Shown here: positions 34,501-46,919 of the stretch, in pieces
Layout: each line of letters starts with the position of its first letter
How positions within the stretch are numbered: position 1 is the first letter of the stretch
NCBI RefSeq assembly: GCF_041296385.1
Contig: NC_091013.1
Span: forward strand, 9,314,001-9,378,000
Source: Aphelocoma coerulescens
Taxonomy: Eukaryota > Chordata > Aves > Passeriformes > Corvidae
DNA length: 64,000 bases
Direction: 5' to 3'
The notes under the pieces: model-generated
What the model was told of the DNA's origin: nothing
Databases searched by the model: none
The model's input: only the letters and a program-made list of their open reading frames with translations
Translations under genes and position numbers: made by a program

Positions 34501-35500
34501 TTGTTTACTACATGGCAATCAACTGAAGAACAAATCACATTTAGTTTGGAAGAAAAGGTTAAGAAGGTACTTAAAAATTTTTTGACAGTTTTAAAAAAAA
34601 TTTTGCATTCTTTAAATGCTTTTAATGTCAGCATCTGAAATAGGTAATTAGCATTCATTTTTTTGGTTATATTTCCATTGCAGTGACATAGAGCTGAGCC
34701 ACAGAACCGTCTGCCTTGTGTCTAGTTTGACAAAATAGGATTCAAAATAAAACTCTCTATATGCTCATTAAAATTGTTCTCATCCAAATAATCCAGATAA
34801 AGGGCAGAGAAATTATTGCTTAGTTCTTTCCCCTACACTCGCAAAGAAGATCTAAAGAAGGGTCTTTATCATGTCAATGAAAAGATCCTCTCCCAATTTT
34901 CTTTAAAGCTTTAATTTTCTCATTATCAGAATCTTCTCCGTGTTATCAAGGCTTCAGATTGCAGACCAGCAGCAATTTAAAAGCACCCTTTCACTATGGT
35001 ACCTACCCACAGAGATGCAGGTATCAGCTTCTCATCCACTGCATCTTGAAAACTGTGTTTCTCTTTATTCAGCTGGAGAATGCATTATTTTCCTATCCTT
35101 AACATTCTTAGAAATAGTATCTTTTACAGAAATCAGGATATTTTCTATTAAATATGAGCAGCATTTAAGCCAGAAAAAAAAAGACTGGTGTTTCAGTTTA
35201 TTTCCATGGCCAAAAAAGTAAAATAAGACATACTAATGAGCAAAAGCAGTAGCAAAGTTATATATCCGACCCTCTTATTCCTTCCAATACAGGCAGTTCC
35301 TTTCTGCATAGGACTTTCAGATCTCAGTTTTATCTAAGAGAAACATCTCAGTGCACCACAGGGTTAGTCCCTACAAACAAAATTTGACATTTATAAATGT
35401 CTTGAAACCAAAAGGGAATAGCAAACAACTCTTTCAGTATGATTCAGGCTTCAATGTAAATAATGTCTTGTCTGGCTAGAAGAGGGTTTATTAGACCTTT
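31581..35500. other. AT-rich unique DNA, no gene seen
   Basis: Contains a perfect 10-bp tandem (GCCTCTCCTG twice, 33671-33690). Frames of 75 to 96 codons lack motifs. Nothing else recognised. Confidence 0.55.
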
Positions 35501-36051
35501 TGTAAGGGTATTGGGTCTGCCTGGGGTGGAGTGAACTTCATTGCAGCCCATAAGGTGCTGTGCTTTGGCTGAGGGGCCAGAGCAGGGATGATACCACACC
35601 AAGGCTTTGGCTGTTGCCAAACTGTGCTTGCACAGCATCAAGGCTCTGTCTCCCACTCTGCCCTTCTCTCCTTATGCACATTCAGTGAGTAGGATGAGGG
35701 GCTTGGAGGGGACACAGCCAGAACACTCGACTCAGATTGACAAAGGGATATTCCACACCAGATAATGTCATGCTTTACAAGTAAATCTCAGTGAAAAGGG
35801 TGAGGAAAAGGGGTGTTGTTCTTCCCTATTGGATGTGCTGAAGCTCCACTTTCCAGGAAGTGGATAAACATCTTCCTGCCAATGGGAAACACTGAATTAA
35901 TTCCTCTTCTTTGCTTGTGCGTGCAGCTTTTGCTTTCCCTGTTAAACTGTTGTTATCTTGATCCACAAGTCTTCTCAACTTCCTTCTGTTTTCTTCCCAT
36001 CACACCTGAACAGGTGAGTGAACGTTGGTTAGCCAAGGCTGGCCCACCACA
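35501..36051 (+). mobile_element. Old solo LTR of avian ERV, family A, plus strand
   Basis: Same family as 7938-8500 but in the plus orientation. Shared blocks in order: a CTGGGRTRGAG-like start (about 35520), GCTGTGCTTTGG (about 35558), TGCTTGCACAGCATCAAGGC (about 35624-35643), GGACACAGCC (about 35710), TTGACAAAGGGATATTCCA (about 35738-35756), GTCATGCT, then CTTCCTGCC.ATGGGAAACACTGAATTAATTCC (about 35871-35902), TTTGCTTGTGCG, GTTAAACTG (35941-35949), TTATCTTGATCCACAAGTC, and GTGAGTGAACG near the end. It is more diverged than the other copy. Ends are approximate and no target duplication is visible. An open frame at 35813-36130 overlaps its right half by chance. Confidence 0.72.
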
Positions 36052-36942
36052 GCCAGTGTTACTGCCAGAATCAATTTCAGACATTTCTGGACATACATGT
36101 ACAAGAAACAACTCTCCAGTCTGGTTTTGATGGTTTGTTTTGTTGTTGGGTTTTTGTCCTGCATGCTTGGAAGTTCTATGATTCAGTGATCAACCCCATA
36201 GCTACTGTTGCCATTCTGATCATAGTTTTTAGATGCATTGTAGAAGTTCCAGGATAAATGGAACCCAGATATAGCAGAATTCTGGAACAGTATCACCAGC
36301 AATATTTTTAAGGCTCAGTCATATGTTTTGCTGATGAGTAGAAGTGCCTAAGAGCAGCTTCACTTTGAGTTAGCTGGAGTGCTTGGTATTTCTGGCTAAA
36401 GAGGAGATTAATTACCCTAGAAGTAGCAAACAACTTGTAATAATAAGGGTTAATTTTAAGTTATGCTTATGTGATTGTGGCTCCTAGGTCTTTCTGAGAG
36501 ACTGAGGTTTAACTTTAGCTCTCCAAATCACTAGCCGAAAATACATTTAGGGTTCTTGGTACCTTACACATTTTCAGAAATATGCTTCACAAAACATATG
36601 TTCAGACTATTTGCAAATATATCTGGGTCTCTTGCAAAGGTAATTGCAGAGAGAGTCAAGCTGCATGGGAAATCTGAGTAGTTATGGACATTTGCTACTG
36701 AATTAATTTATTAGATACCTGATCCAATACTGTGGTAGCAAAAGGCTAGAAAACCTTTTGTGTCTCCCTGTTCCCAAAAGGTTAACCAACACATGGAATG
36801 GACAAGCTATAAGGAAGGCCCAATAAACAGTAGATATTGTGGGGGGTGGTCAGCAGCCACAGCTCTCTCACCTTCAGCAGAAATAGGAGATGCTAAAAAG
36901 TTCTGGAAATGTATTAGTAGACCCAACTTGGAAGCTAATCAG
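36052..36942. other. Unique DNA, no gene seen
   Basis: 36174-36190 (TTCTATGATTCAGTGAT) resembles CR1 terminal octamers, but no CR1 body precedes it. Nothing else recognised. Confidence 0.5.
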
Positions 36943-36960
36943 AAAAAAAAAAAAAAAAAA
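36943..36960 (+). repeat. Poly-A run (A18)
   Basis: Uninterrupted A18. It could mark the tail of a retroposed sequence, but the upstream 150 bases match nothing I recognise and no flanking duplication is seen. Confidence 0.9.
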
Positions 36961-38908
36961 GGGCTTTGCAGTTTTTCTTGGTAAATAGTGTTTCCTATCA
37001 TTCATACTCTTCATACCCTTTCAAACACTCCTGCACGAGCTGCTCTGCCTAATTGACACATTTATGAGTCACAACAGCAGCTATTAACCAAAATCATAAA
37101 CACTGCACTGGTGATTGCACATGCAGGGGGACAGCAGGACAAAATCCCAGCAGCACTGCTAACATTTTCCTGCAGTGACAGAGGTGTGCACAGCACTGTG
37201 CCAAGGCAGGACTCTTTTCCTGTCTTTATGGGAGATCAGGGCACTGTAATGCCATGCCTTGGACACCCAAGGGTTTGGATATTCAGGGTTTGTACTGCCA
37301 GCAGGCAGAGAACTAGAGAGGGTTTTAATCCTCATCTTGGAGCCATAAGATTGAACGATAAATGACCAGCCCCAGAACACACAAAGTGTTTGTGGCAGAG
37401 CACAGAATTATGCTCTAGTGTCTTATGAACCAGATTAATGCCTTTCTTAGTGGATTGCTCTTCATTTAATCAACTGAGGCACCTCAGCATTGAGTCAAAA
37501 TGGAATGAGAAACAAGCAAATGCACCACGGGTGCTTTTTATTTAGTAACAGTGGTGAATAATTAATTGAAGAAATGACAAAAAGGCATCACACTTTTTCT
37601 TAAAAATTAATTATAGCTACTAGATATTTTAAGCTGTTGTATTGAATGCCTAAGACAAGTACATGACCTGCACTGTACTGACAGGAAGGAAAAAAAGACA
37701 AAGGAACAACTCAAGTAAAAAGAATTTAAGAATTCTAAATAAGGAAAAAAACTAGCAAAATAATGCTGTTTTATTAATAATCCTAATTTAGATACCCATA
37801 AATAAATTATTAAATTAACTATTCTCAGGAAGCAAGTGAAAAAACATTCTGAATTTTTGTGCAAGGACATCAGTTTTGAAGGGACAGTAATTTGAAAGCC
37901 TTCACTTACATTTTTTGCTTAATTTCTGTCCTAACTCTTTCAGTTCGCTGGAGGCTGCATCAGAACAGCCCGAAATTCTGAAATCTGAGTTATGGTTGGT
38001 GTTATATGAAGAAATTAAAAGCTGAAATGTTGTGAGGGCTGTCTGAAGGGCTGCCTTTAACAGGGTTTTTCCAGATTTTGGCTGTTGGCTTGGCTTAGAC
38101 ACAATGTGTAGATGGCAGTTTTGAAAATTACATTATTTGTTGTGGTGCCTCAGTCTAGGTGCCACTCCTTTGTTTGAGAATGAACATTTCAGCTTTCCCA
38201 GTGTTATTCAAGCTGATGTTGTTCAGTGTGTGTGGAACATTGCTGGGTCCATGGAACGGCTGTACTTTGAAGGAGCAATTGCCTTCCCACTGCTTGCTTT
38301 GGCACACCTGGACACGAGGGTCTTCCTACTCAAGGTTGGTTTTACACTATGAGGAAGTACTGGGGGTAGTAAGGGAACTTTTTTTGCCCTCCTGGAGAGG
38401 ACAAGGCTGTGGTCTCCCTGAAGCCTCATTTTGAAAGACCTTTGTAGACAGTGTATGAGGAAACGCGTGTATGTGCTGGAGAAGGCAGACAGGAATTGAA
38501 TATTTAGTGATTTCTGCTCCCTCAATTCTACAGACTTGAGAACTGAGTTCCTTCATTGATGTCTCCATTTCCTTTAAGGGTTGTTTGAATGAACTGATAT
38601 TAAATTCATTGCTGACAAATTAATTAGCTAGGTTAGGCCATTGGATCAAGGAAGCATATTAGATCTCTCCTACAGACTTTGGAGAAGAAAATTCCTGTCA
38701 AAGGATGAATAAACTGAGGGATGTCAACATGCAAGACACCCTGGGAAAAGGCAGATACTGAAAACAACAATTATTTAATTGAATTATCTTGGGGGACCTA
38801 TACACGGCATTAGAGCAGTGGGGTAACTTCTCCACAGTCCTTAATTATTGTTTTTAACAATTACTGAGAAGATATAGTAAAATCTAGCAGGTTTATACTG
38901 TTTAGCTG
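36961..38908. other. AT-rich unique DNA, no gene seen
   Basis: 38137-38434 carries overlapping frames of 71 and 91 codons on the plus strand and 100 codons on the minus strand, without motifs. No repeat recognised. Confidence 0.5.
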
Positions 38909-38951
38909 GAAATTGTATAGAAATTGTATAGAAATTGCATAGAAATTGTAT
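38909..38951 (+). repeat. Tandem repeat, 11-bp unit, about 4 copies
   Basis: GAAATTGTATA repeated about four times with one T-to-C change in the third copy. Confidence 0.9.
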
Positions 38952-40965
38952 ATTTACCTGGTATATATGTGGGGAATAATTTAATCAAATTCAAGGCTAG
39001 AAAGTTTGCTGATGTTCTCAGTGAGTACACAGCTGGAACAGCACAGAGAGTCTTAGCAAGAAATTTGTGGAGCTTTCATATTTTTCTGACAGTTCTGTAA
39101 TCCAGAAGAGCTGCCAGTCCAGGCTGCTCAAGATTAATTGTGCCTGAAAGCAATAGAAAATGGATCTTTAGCTTTGCATATTACTGCTTATCAAATACAA
39201 AATACTCAAAAGCTTTTCCCTATCTCCAAAGAGTAAGAAGTTAGTAGTGATTTTTTTCCTAGTTACATTTCATATTCTTCAATGTTGGTAAATCGAAAAG
39301 CTTCTACTTTATATTGCATATGTAAGTGGCCATATATTCATTCATACATTAATTTATAAAAGGAAATACGATTAAAATGTCTAAAATTTGGAAATGGCAG
39401 AACACCTCCACTGACACAGTACCCCCCAGCCCTTATGCATCCCTGTCACCCTGTCTCTGAATATTCCAAAAAAAGTTTTTAACCAAAGATCAATTAATAT
39501 TTCCTCTACAGGACTTTGGGCTCAGCTAACACACTGATACCTCAATAATGAAGTGAAAGAATGGGATTTTTTAAATATAAATCCCTTTTTCTTGTTTATT
39601 TCAGAGCTGATGGATAGTGGCTGAGGGAGCGAACTGTAGGAACAGAAATATGACTTTTCCTGAGAAAATTCGTTCTATACCTGTCCCTTCTGAGAACTCT
39701 GTATACAATGATTTGAGACTCTGATATGTTCTTCGTCTTTGACTGCCTGGTCTGTACCTCTAGGTCTGCTCTGCAAAATGTTGAAAAGTTCAGTTGCTGC
39801 CAAAGACCATGAGAACTAATCTATAAATATGTAAGCTCTTCTGTAATGCTAAAATACCATTTTAACAGTCTGAAGTATTTCACATTGGGCGCCCAATATC
39901 TGTGGGTTGTCTGTATCTCAGCTCTCTATCTCCTAAATGGAGATAATGCCCTCAAATTTCACATGGTTTTTACATGATGGATTAATTGTCTGCAAAGTAC
40001 TCAGATTCTGGGGTGATGAGCATCATAGAAAAGCCCTGTAGGAAATTAATAATTTTGTTTTCAGAGCAGGGCTTGAACAGTGTTTTTTTTAAATAAGACC
40101 CAAGGCAACATATTGAACAATGAGACTAAGAAAAAAATTGAACTGCTGCTAATTAAGTCCTTTTGATGCACTAAGTAGGAGTATTCTTGAGAGAACTGAA
40201 TGTGTGATCCTGTAATTAAAAACTACATTCCATCTGAAAAAGGTGGCCAAATTAAGGTCATACTGCTAACCTGGATTCTGTCCCTTTCTAATTTTTAGCA
40301 TCTTAACTTTACAGTCATGATCATAGTCTTCTGAGAGAAAATGGTGTGTGACTGTAGTAGAAGCAAAACCAAATCAATGGCATGGTCTTGTCACCTACTT
40401 CATGCACAAAGAGAATCGAGACCTTAAGTGTTTCTCTTCTCCATGAATTAATTAAGTAAAGGACAGCAGCAGCAGTAGGATGTTTTCCTCCTGGACCAAT
40501 ACTAAAATGTGATGAAATACATGTTTTCGTACACAGAAGATATGAGTTTTGGGAATCATAGATTTTATTTCAGACTGAGGTAAAAATTTGCACAATCTTT
40601 CACATCACCCCCAAACACCTTTTACCTTTTATCCACCTCCTCCCTCCAGTATGCCTTGTCTTTCCTGATTATTTTCTCAGTTTTTTTGCCAAACTTGTCC
40701 TTGTTCTCTATTTAGTTAATCTTCTATCTCTCTCACATCTGCTGCCAGTCCTACTCTCTGTCTCAGGGAAAAACTCCCAGTTCACAGAGTTTAGAACAAA
40801 TTATGATCAAAGTGATTTATCAATTTATTAATGACAGGTCAGGAACTATACATTCAACATCAAGGTCAGTAACACAGTTCTAGACACATACAAATGTTGA
40901 TATACACCTGCACATTTCTAAATACCCTTCCAGAGCCAATGCTGAAAAGTCACAATCACATGCAT
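38952..40965. other. AT-rich unique DNA, no gene seen
   Basis: Holds the perfect 14-bp palindrome ATTGGGCGCCCAAT at 39884-39897 in otherwise AT-rich sequence. No gene or repeat recognised. Confidence 0.55.
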
Positions 40966-41005
40966 GTGCTCACACACATTGGCACAGTCCAATGTGTGTG
41001 AGCAC
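40966..41005 (+). repeat. Perfect 17-bp inverted repeat with 6-nt loop
   Basis: GTGCTCACACACATTGG (40966-40982), loop CACAGT, then the exact reverse complement (40989-41005). It would form a strong hairpin on either strand. The stem is shorter than a typical microRNA precursor, and beyond it pairing continues only with bulges (GCAT/ACAT). No function can be assigned. Confidence 0.85.
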
Positions 41006-44000
41006 ACATTTCCATCAGGAAAAGCTGGTGGCCAGCACATTGCTTGGTTACTATTTAATCTGACTGATGAATGTTTTCCTTTTAACAGGATTAGTGTGGG
41101 ACTAAATATGCTTTTAGGTAGTTTGGAATGTTGATTTACATGCACTCTCACACTCATGATTTTATCTTGGCAACTGTTGTTACTCAGACTGTGTGAGCAG
41201 CTTCTTATCACAACTTCTTTCTCCCACCTGGAAACCTTCTCTGAGCCTCCTTGCACTTTCCCCTGTGCCTTGTCTCAGTTTTGTAACATGCCCCTCCCTG
41301 CAACCCCACTGATTCCCATCACTTCCACATCATTTTTCCTGGCAATGCTCTTCTTCCTTTTCCAGGCAGATCCTCTGCTGAAAGTTATGATGAAAGCTGT
41401 CTTTGGGAGTGGGGAAATAATCCAATCTGGTGCAAAAAAATTCTCTGCATCAGATAGTAAATGTCCTTCCATCCACATGATAATGGAGAAGCAGACCAGA
41501 GTTATATAAGCATTTTTGGAGGTAATTGATAAATTGAAGCAGAATCCAGACCTAGGTGTGGGCTTTGACTTCTGATGGCACAACGGGATAATAATCATTC
41601 CCCAAACTCGATTTAACTGCCTGCAATTGCATCATGTGACTGCATAAGAATTTCTCCAAAGGCACAGTCATGGAACACCCCCCCACCCCTTGCTTTTGTG
41701 TACTGCTTCAGCAGAACAGAAAATAGCAAAAGGTGCCTTCCACTGAGCCCACAGGGAAAAGATCTACAGCCAGCCTGACCTTAAGCTCTCCGTTCTGTTT
41801 CCAGACCACTCATTTTTGTGGTCACCCAAGATAAACAGCAGCAGCTTGACAGATGATTTTATATTGATTATTTTTCAAGGGGCCTTCACTGTGTAGAACT
41901 GCTGGAGGAAATAAGACCATTTAAACAATTTTTTCAGTCTCTGCATGTGACTTCCAGCATGTATGTAAATTCAGCAGTATTTTGTCGGCCAGCAACACTC
42001 CTGTTTGAAATGGACCAATCCTAAATCACTGATTTAAGCAGTGCTAAACCTGAGAAGCCTGCATCGAAATTGTAGTGGAAGAAACACCATTTTTTAAAAT
42101 CTGTTCATTCATTTTGTTTTCAGGAGCTCATGGAGAAAAAAAGAAAAAAAGAATGGTATACCCCAAATCCTTACCTATTCCTGAAACAGAGTGGAGACAA
42201 GACCAGGATGGCCCTTTGTATGAAGACCTGGGACCAGCTGGACAACATTTGGAGATTTATTTTCTAGCCATCTCCTGAACACTTTGCAAACTGCCCCTTC
42301 CAATTAGTGTCTTCTATTTCTCTCTTCCTTCTTATTTTTTTCTTTTAATTTTTTTAAATAGAAGTGTGATATGTGAAACAGTCTTTATGGCTCGTATAAA
42401 AAATAATTGCACATTACACCAAATACTGGAACATCAAGATACTCATTGAACAAAGTGAGGCAGAAAACAATAAAATAACAACATTTTCCTAACTGATCTG
42501 CCACTCTCCAGACAGCAAGATATCTTTCTTAAGTCAAAACTTAGGAAGATGAAGCCTTACTTCACAGTAACATCTCTGTAATGCCTGTGGATTATTTTTT
42601 AAATGTTTTTCCCTGAATGATTTCTCTACAAGTGAAGCTTCTCTATCAGTCTGTGTTTGGAATATGTGGGGAACATTCAGGAGTCCCTCCAGCTCTCACA
42701 CTCCTTGGGGAAAGAGAGACATTGTGTTAGGAATGACTGTTGAAATCATTGAACTTTGCTATTGTGAAGTTTTAAAAGTGTCTTTTCCTTTTTAATGTGG
42801 TTGGTATATTAAAAGAAATGTATGCTGGACTAACATTTGACAAGTAAACTCAAGTTACTGGCAGCAAAAGGGCAAATCCAAAGACTGTATATATGGAATA
42901 AGTAAGTGGATGACATTTTAAAAGCTATACCTTCCTAAATCATTTAGCCTGGTCTCACTGCATACCTGTGGTTTAAAATTACTTGCATGCAAGTTTATTA
43001 TGCAGCTTTAAGAATATGTGTTCTGTGATGTCCCAGTTCTCACTGACCTCCTATAAAGCAGTGTAAACAGCTAGGAAATGAAATCTGATAAAAAATAAAA
43101 CAGTGAATGAGACACTTTCATTATATCTTGGAAAAAAACATGGGATTTTTTCCCCTGTAGACCTCAGATAAGTTGTTTGCAGACAACAAAGGTCTGGCTG
43201 ATGAAGAAGCAGCTGAGCTGTAGGTGATAATGCTGAGTGGTTTTAAAGATTTTGTTGCGTACTGCCTCACCTACATCTGAACTACTTGCAGCCTGGGAAG
43301 AGGGGAGAGGATTATACTCAGCATTCAATAGTTGCTAAAGCAAATCACATCTGGTACTCTTTGTTCTCCTTATAAACAATGTGTAAGAAAATCTTACACA
43401 GGAAGCCTACCTTTCTAGGGAAAGTAGTGACAGTAGGCAAAGAATTTCTTCAAATTATTTTCTATTTATGGTACCAATGCCAGTTAGACAAACTTTTACT
43501 AGCTGTTAGTCTTTGGGGCTCTGCTTGTTGTTTGCTAATGCTGTCCCAGAGGAAGCTAAATTAAAAGGTAGACAGCATGCAGGAGCAAGCAGGACTCTCA
43601 TCTACTTCACAGAGTAAGAGTGTGAAAAGCTAGTACAAGATATCCTGAGAAAAAGTTTTAGATAAAAATGAAAATTCCTGTTGGGTTAGCTGCACCACCA
43701 AATAAATTAAAAATACATAAGGTAAAGGATGAAATTTAGAGAGAGTACTAAAACAGTTAACAGGTAGAAATAGATTGCAGAAGACATCTAACAGAGTGAG
43801 ACTGTATGATTCTCTATGTTTAAATTCACGTAATAACCATTCCAGCTCAGCTAAGATTGCAAACTGAGCTGAATCTTGTGTTTTCCAAGTATGAATGTTC
43901 AGTGATGTCTGACTGCTATGGTAGACTCAACACAGAGTTATGCATGGTTAGAAGATATCACTGCAAAAGCAGGTTTCAAGAAATTCAGTGGAAGCAAAGT

Positions 44001-44494
44001 ATAAACTTCACAGGTCATTGTGCACATCAGGATTTCAGACTCCTTCCAATGAAAATAATTATACGTATCTGGATGTAGTGGGGTCAGTCCAGTGACCATC
44101 ACCTGCATTTAGTTCACCAAAAATTAATTTCACCAAAGTCTAATTTCACAGATATTTTGTCTGGGAAGGAGATATTGAGTCTAGTTGAGTGACCCAGTGT
44201 TATCTGACTTGAGTGCTGCAGATCTAATATTTCATGAAAGAAATGTCATGAAATCACATCCCCATTGCAAGCAAAGACTCCTTGAAGCTATGCTTCAACC
44301 ACAATCTTTGCTCAAATTTTTTGCAGAAACAGACATGAAGGTTCAGATTCAGAAATCTTGTTAGGAATTGTCCTGTTGAGTCTTGAAGAGCCCACTATTA
44401 AAGGTATGGTTTAATCAACACCTGTTCACAGTCATTTATTAAGGAATTTACAAATATAGGTATGGGTATACCTACACAGACTGGGGAGGATTAT
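41006..44494. other. Unique DNA, one weak exon candidate
   Basis: At 42113-42123 a T-rich stretch ending TTTTGTTTTCAG resembles a splice acceptor. It is followed from 42124 by a frame open for 47 codons to TAG at 42265-42267; a second frame is open to 42278. The frame contains EWYTPNPYLFLKQ and is not a protein I recognise. Two open registers over 150 bp suggest chance. Nothing else in the interval stands out. Confidence 0.4.
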
Positions 44495-44499
44495 GTTCC
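44495..44499 (+). repeat. Left target-site duplication of family B LTR (GTTCC)
   Basis: Abuts the LTR; exact partner at 45128-45132. Confidence 0.85.
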
Positions 44500-45127
44500 T
44501 GTGCTGGTTTGAGACAAAATTCAGAGAAACATCTGAATTTGAAGGTCCTCTGATAGAAGGCAGGTTACAGCCACCCTCCTCCACCAGGTTCAGGAAAGAA
44601 ATATTCCTTGGAGGAAAATGAATAGGGAAAAAAAAATTATTTAACAAACACACAGGAAAAGAATAATAATGCTAAATAATAAAACCTCTTGCTGTGGAGA
44701 GAAACCTGGGAAGATTTAGAGTCCTTTCTGTGGGTGTGTTCTCTCTCCTCCTCTTCAGAGCTGGGTTTTTGGTGTAGCCATCTCCAGGCTGCAGATGTAA
44801 GGTCTCCAGGGTATGTTTTGGAGTTGTCAAACAGCTCCAGAAGAGGAGAGGGAAAAACTGAAGTCCCAGAATGAAAAGAAGACTCTCTGTCTCTCTCTGG
44901 AGAAAACAGAGCCGAAAGCTGGCTGAAAAGCAAGCAGGGTGCTTCCTCTACTCTTGCTGCTGCAGAAGCAGCTACCTCCATGTCCTTGAACACAAACTGC
45001 TTTGAAAAGTTCATCTGGCTTTTTTTGTTTCTTTCGCACCCAGTTTTAAAGACACAGAAAGGCACGGAATTCATTTCTGGGCATAGAGCAGCAATAGGGG
45101 ATACACATCATAACGTCACCCAAGACA
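44500..45127 (-). mobile_element. Solo LTR of avian ERV, family B, minus strand
   Basis: 628 bp. On the minus strand it starts TGTCTTGGGTGACG at 45127 and ends AACCAGCACA at 44500, flanked by GTTCC on both sides. Homologous throughout to 22543-23180, in opposite orientation. The AATAAA of that copy is AATAAT here. The 145-codon minus frame at 44637-45074 lies wholly inside the LTR and is not a gene. Confidence 0.9.
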
Positions 45128-45132
45128 GTTCC
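45128..45132 (+). repeat. Right target-site duplication of family B LTR (GTTCC)
   Basis: Exact partner of 44495-44499. Confidence 0.85.
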
Positions 45133-46903
45133 TTAACCTGACTTCCTAACAGGTAACCCCAGTCATACAGAAATGCCAGAAAATGAAATGCCTTGTGTGA
45201 ACTTACAATTTGGACTGAAAAATATTTTCACTTTATCCTTTTTGACAGATAGGGCTGGATCAATCTGTTTATTTCTTTAATTCCAAAGTATACAAAATCC
45301 CTGAAACTGGACAGAAATTGCAGTGTGTATCAGTGACCATCATTGAACTAGCAGAGCTCCATTCTTTGGTAAGCTCTTTAAAAGACTGAGCAGTTCTTGA
45401 AAAGAAAGGAACCTGAAATACTCACTTCTTTTGAATGGCAATAACTGTGGCTCCTGTGCCTTGGTGTGACCTTCATGCTGTCAGGATGTATTAGGTGTAC
45501 TGTGAAGTTTACCAGACCAGACCTCAGGGGACTTTGGTAGAGGGATGCTTAAGCTGTGAATTCCTGACAACCTTAGGCACTGAATCATGCAGCTCAGCCA
45601 GCTTGGTGGCCTGTCTCAGCATGCACAGTAGCAAAACCTTAAGTACCTCCTTAAGCTTGGTGTTGAAAACTTTTGGTGCCTGTGCATGCTCAAGCACTCT
45701 AGCAGGAAAGCAGCTTGTTTTTATTTATTTTTTTTTTTTTGGTGAATCCCCTCAGAGTTAAGTACATGAATGAAGCCTAAGATGAAACTGAAGTGCCACA
45801 ATTCCTTTGTGAGGCTCTGCATAAGTTCTCTGGAATGAAACTTGCCTCTTTCATTAGGAACATCTGTCAGCATGAAAAAGATTTAAAGGTCATTGGTTTG
45901 CAAAGTGCTATGAGCAGAACCTCAAGCCTGGTGGAACAAGTCTCTCTGAGGAAGCTGAAAGGAAAGGATGAAACATCTTAATTCTCCCTGCAGGCTCCCT
46001 TAGTTCCTCTGGTGCTCCTCTGTTCTGGTCTGTGCAGCACTCTTCTGATCCATCAGACCACTAGAACTTTCCACCATGTGGCTTTTGAGAAGGAACACAC
46101 ACCAAAGATTACTACAATGTACATAGCTCACACTTCACTGCAAAGATAAGGAGAATCTGAGGCCTTTGATTTTCTGAGGATTATGCAGACCAAAAATTAA
46201 TGGCAACCTTATTGCTGATAACAAAGAAAAATTTTAAGACATGTATGTTTTGTGGAGATACATATCCCACTAAATTTCAGTATCAGTGCCTTCTGCAGTT
46301 AAGGAAATCATCACTCTTTTGAGATGCTTTAAAATGTGAAGGAAGTACATTAGCAATGTTTGTATAAATAGCAAAGTTCATAACTTCAATTCAGATACTA
46401 CACTACAGTATGATATCAGGTCTCCATGAATACACTAACGTAATAGAAAATAAGGAAGTCTTTAGGAAGAAAGAATATAATTGGGAATACAGAAAACTGA
46501 AGCTGAAGAACAGTATGATAAAAAAGGGTTTTGTCCTCTTTGTCTTTCAAACATAGATTGATGGGTCTGGATTCTTCAGCTGTTGTTATAGTACAAATAT
46601 TAAATAATTTATTTTAGAGATCACACTTTATAATGTTACTACCCAAAATCAGAGTTATGTAAATGGGCCATGAAAGGACTTTTTCTCAGCTGTTAACATC
46701 AGAATAAAGAGTAAATGTGAGTATGAGTCATGTTCCCTGTTGTACTGAGAGATCAATTAATATGAAGATTACCATTCCAAAGTGTAACTCCATACAAGGT
46801 CTCTTAAGTGAGTTCTATTTTATGTTAAGAAAATCTATTTGTAAAGCTGTCAGCACTCAAAGAAGTGGCTTTTAAGGCCTAGTATTTATGTACCGTAAGG
46901 TAC
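45133..46903. other. Unique DNA, no gene seen
   Basis: A T-run lies at about 45728-45740. Frames at 45495-45761 and 45793-45981 have no recognised motif. Confidence 0.5.
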
Positions 46904-46919
46904 AAAAAAAAAAAAAAAA
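46904..46919 (+). repeat. Poly-A run (A16)
   Basis: A16 preceded by the small inverted repeat GTACCGTAAGGTAC. No retrocopy body recognised. Confidence 0.9.

Noticed and set aside
36174..36190. CR1 terminal octamers TTCTATGATTCAGTGAT
   Set aside because: No CR1 sequence precedes them; chance match is plausible in AT-rich DNA.
36943..36960. Poly-A tail of a processed pseudogene
   Set aside because: No recognisable gene body upstream and no flanking direct repeat.
44637..45074. 145-codon minus-strand open frame
   Set aside because: Entirely inside the solo LTR 44500-45127 and not preserved in the homologous copy.
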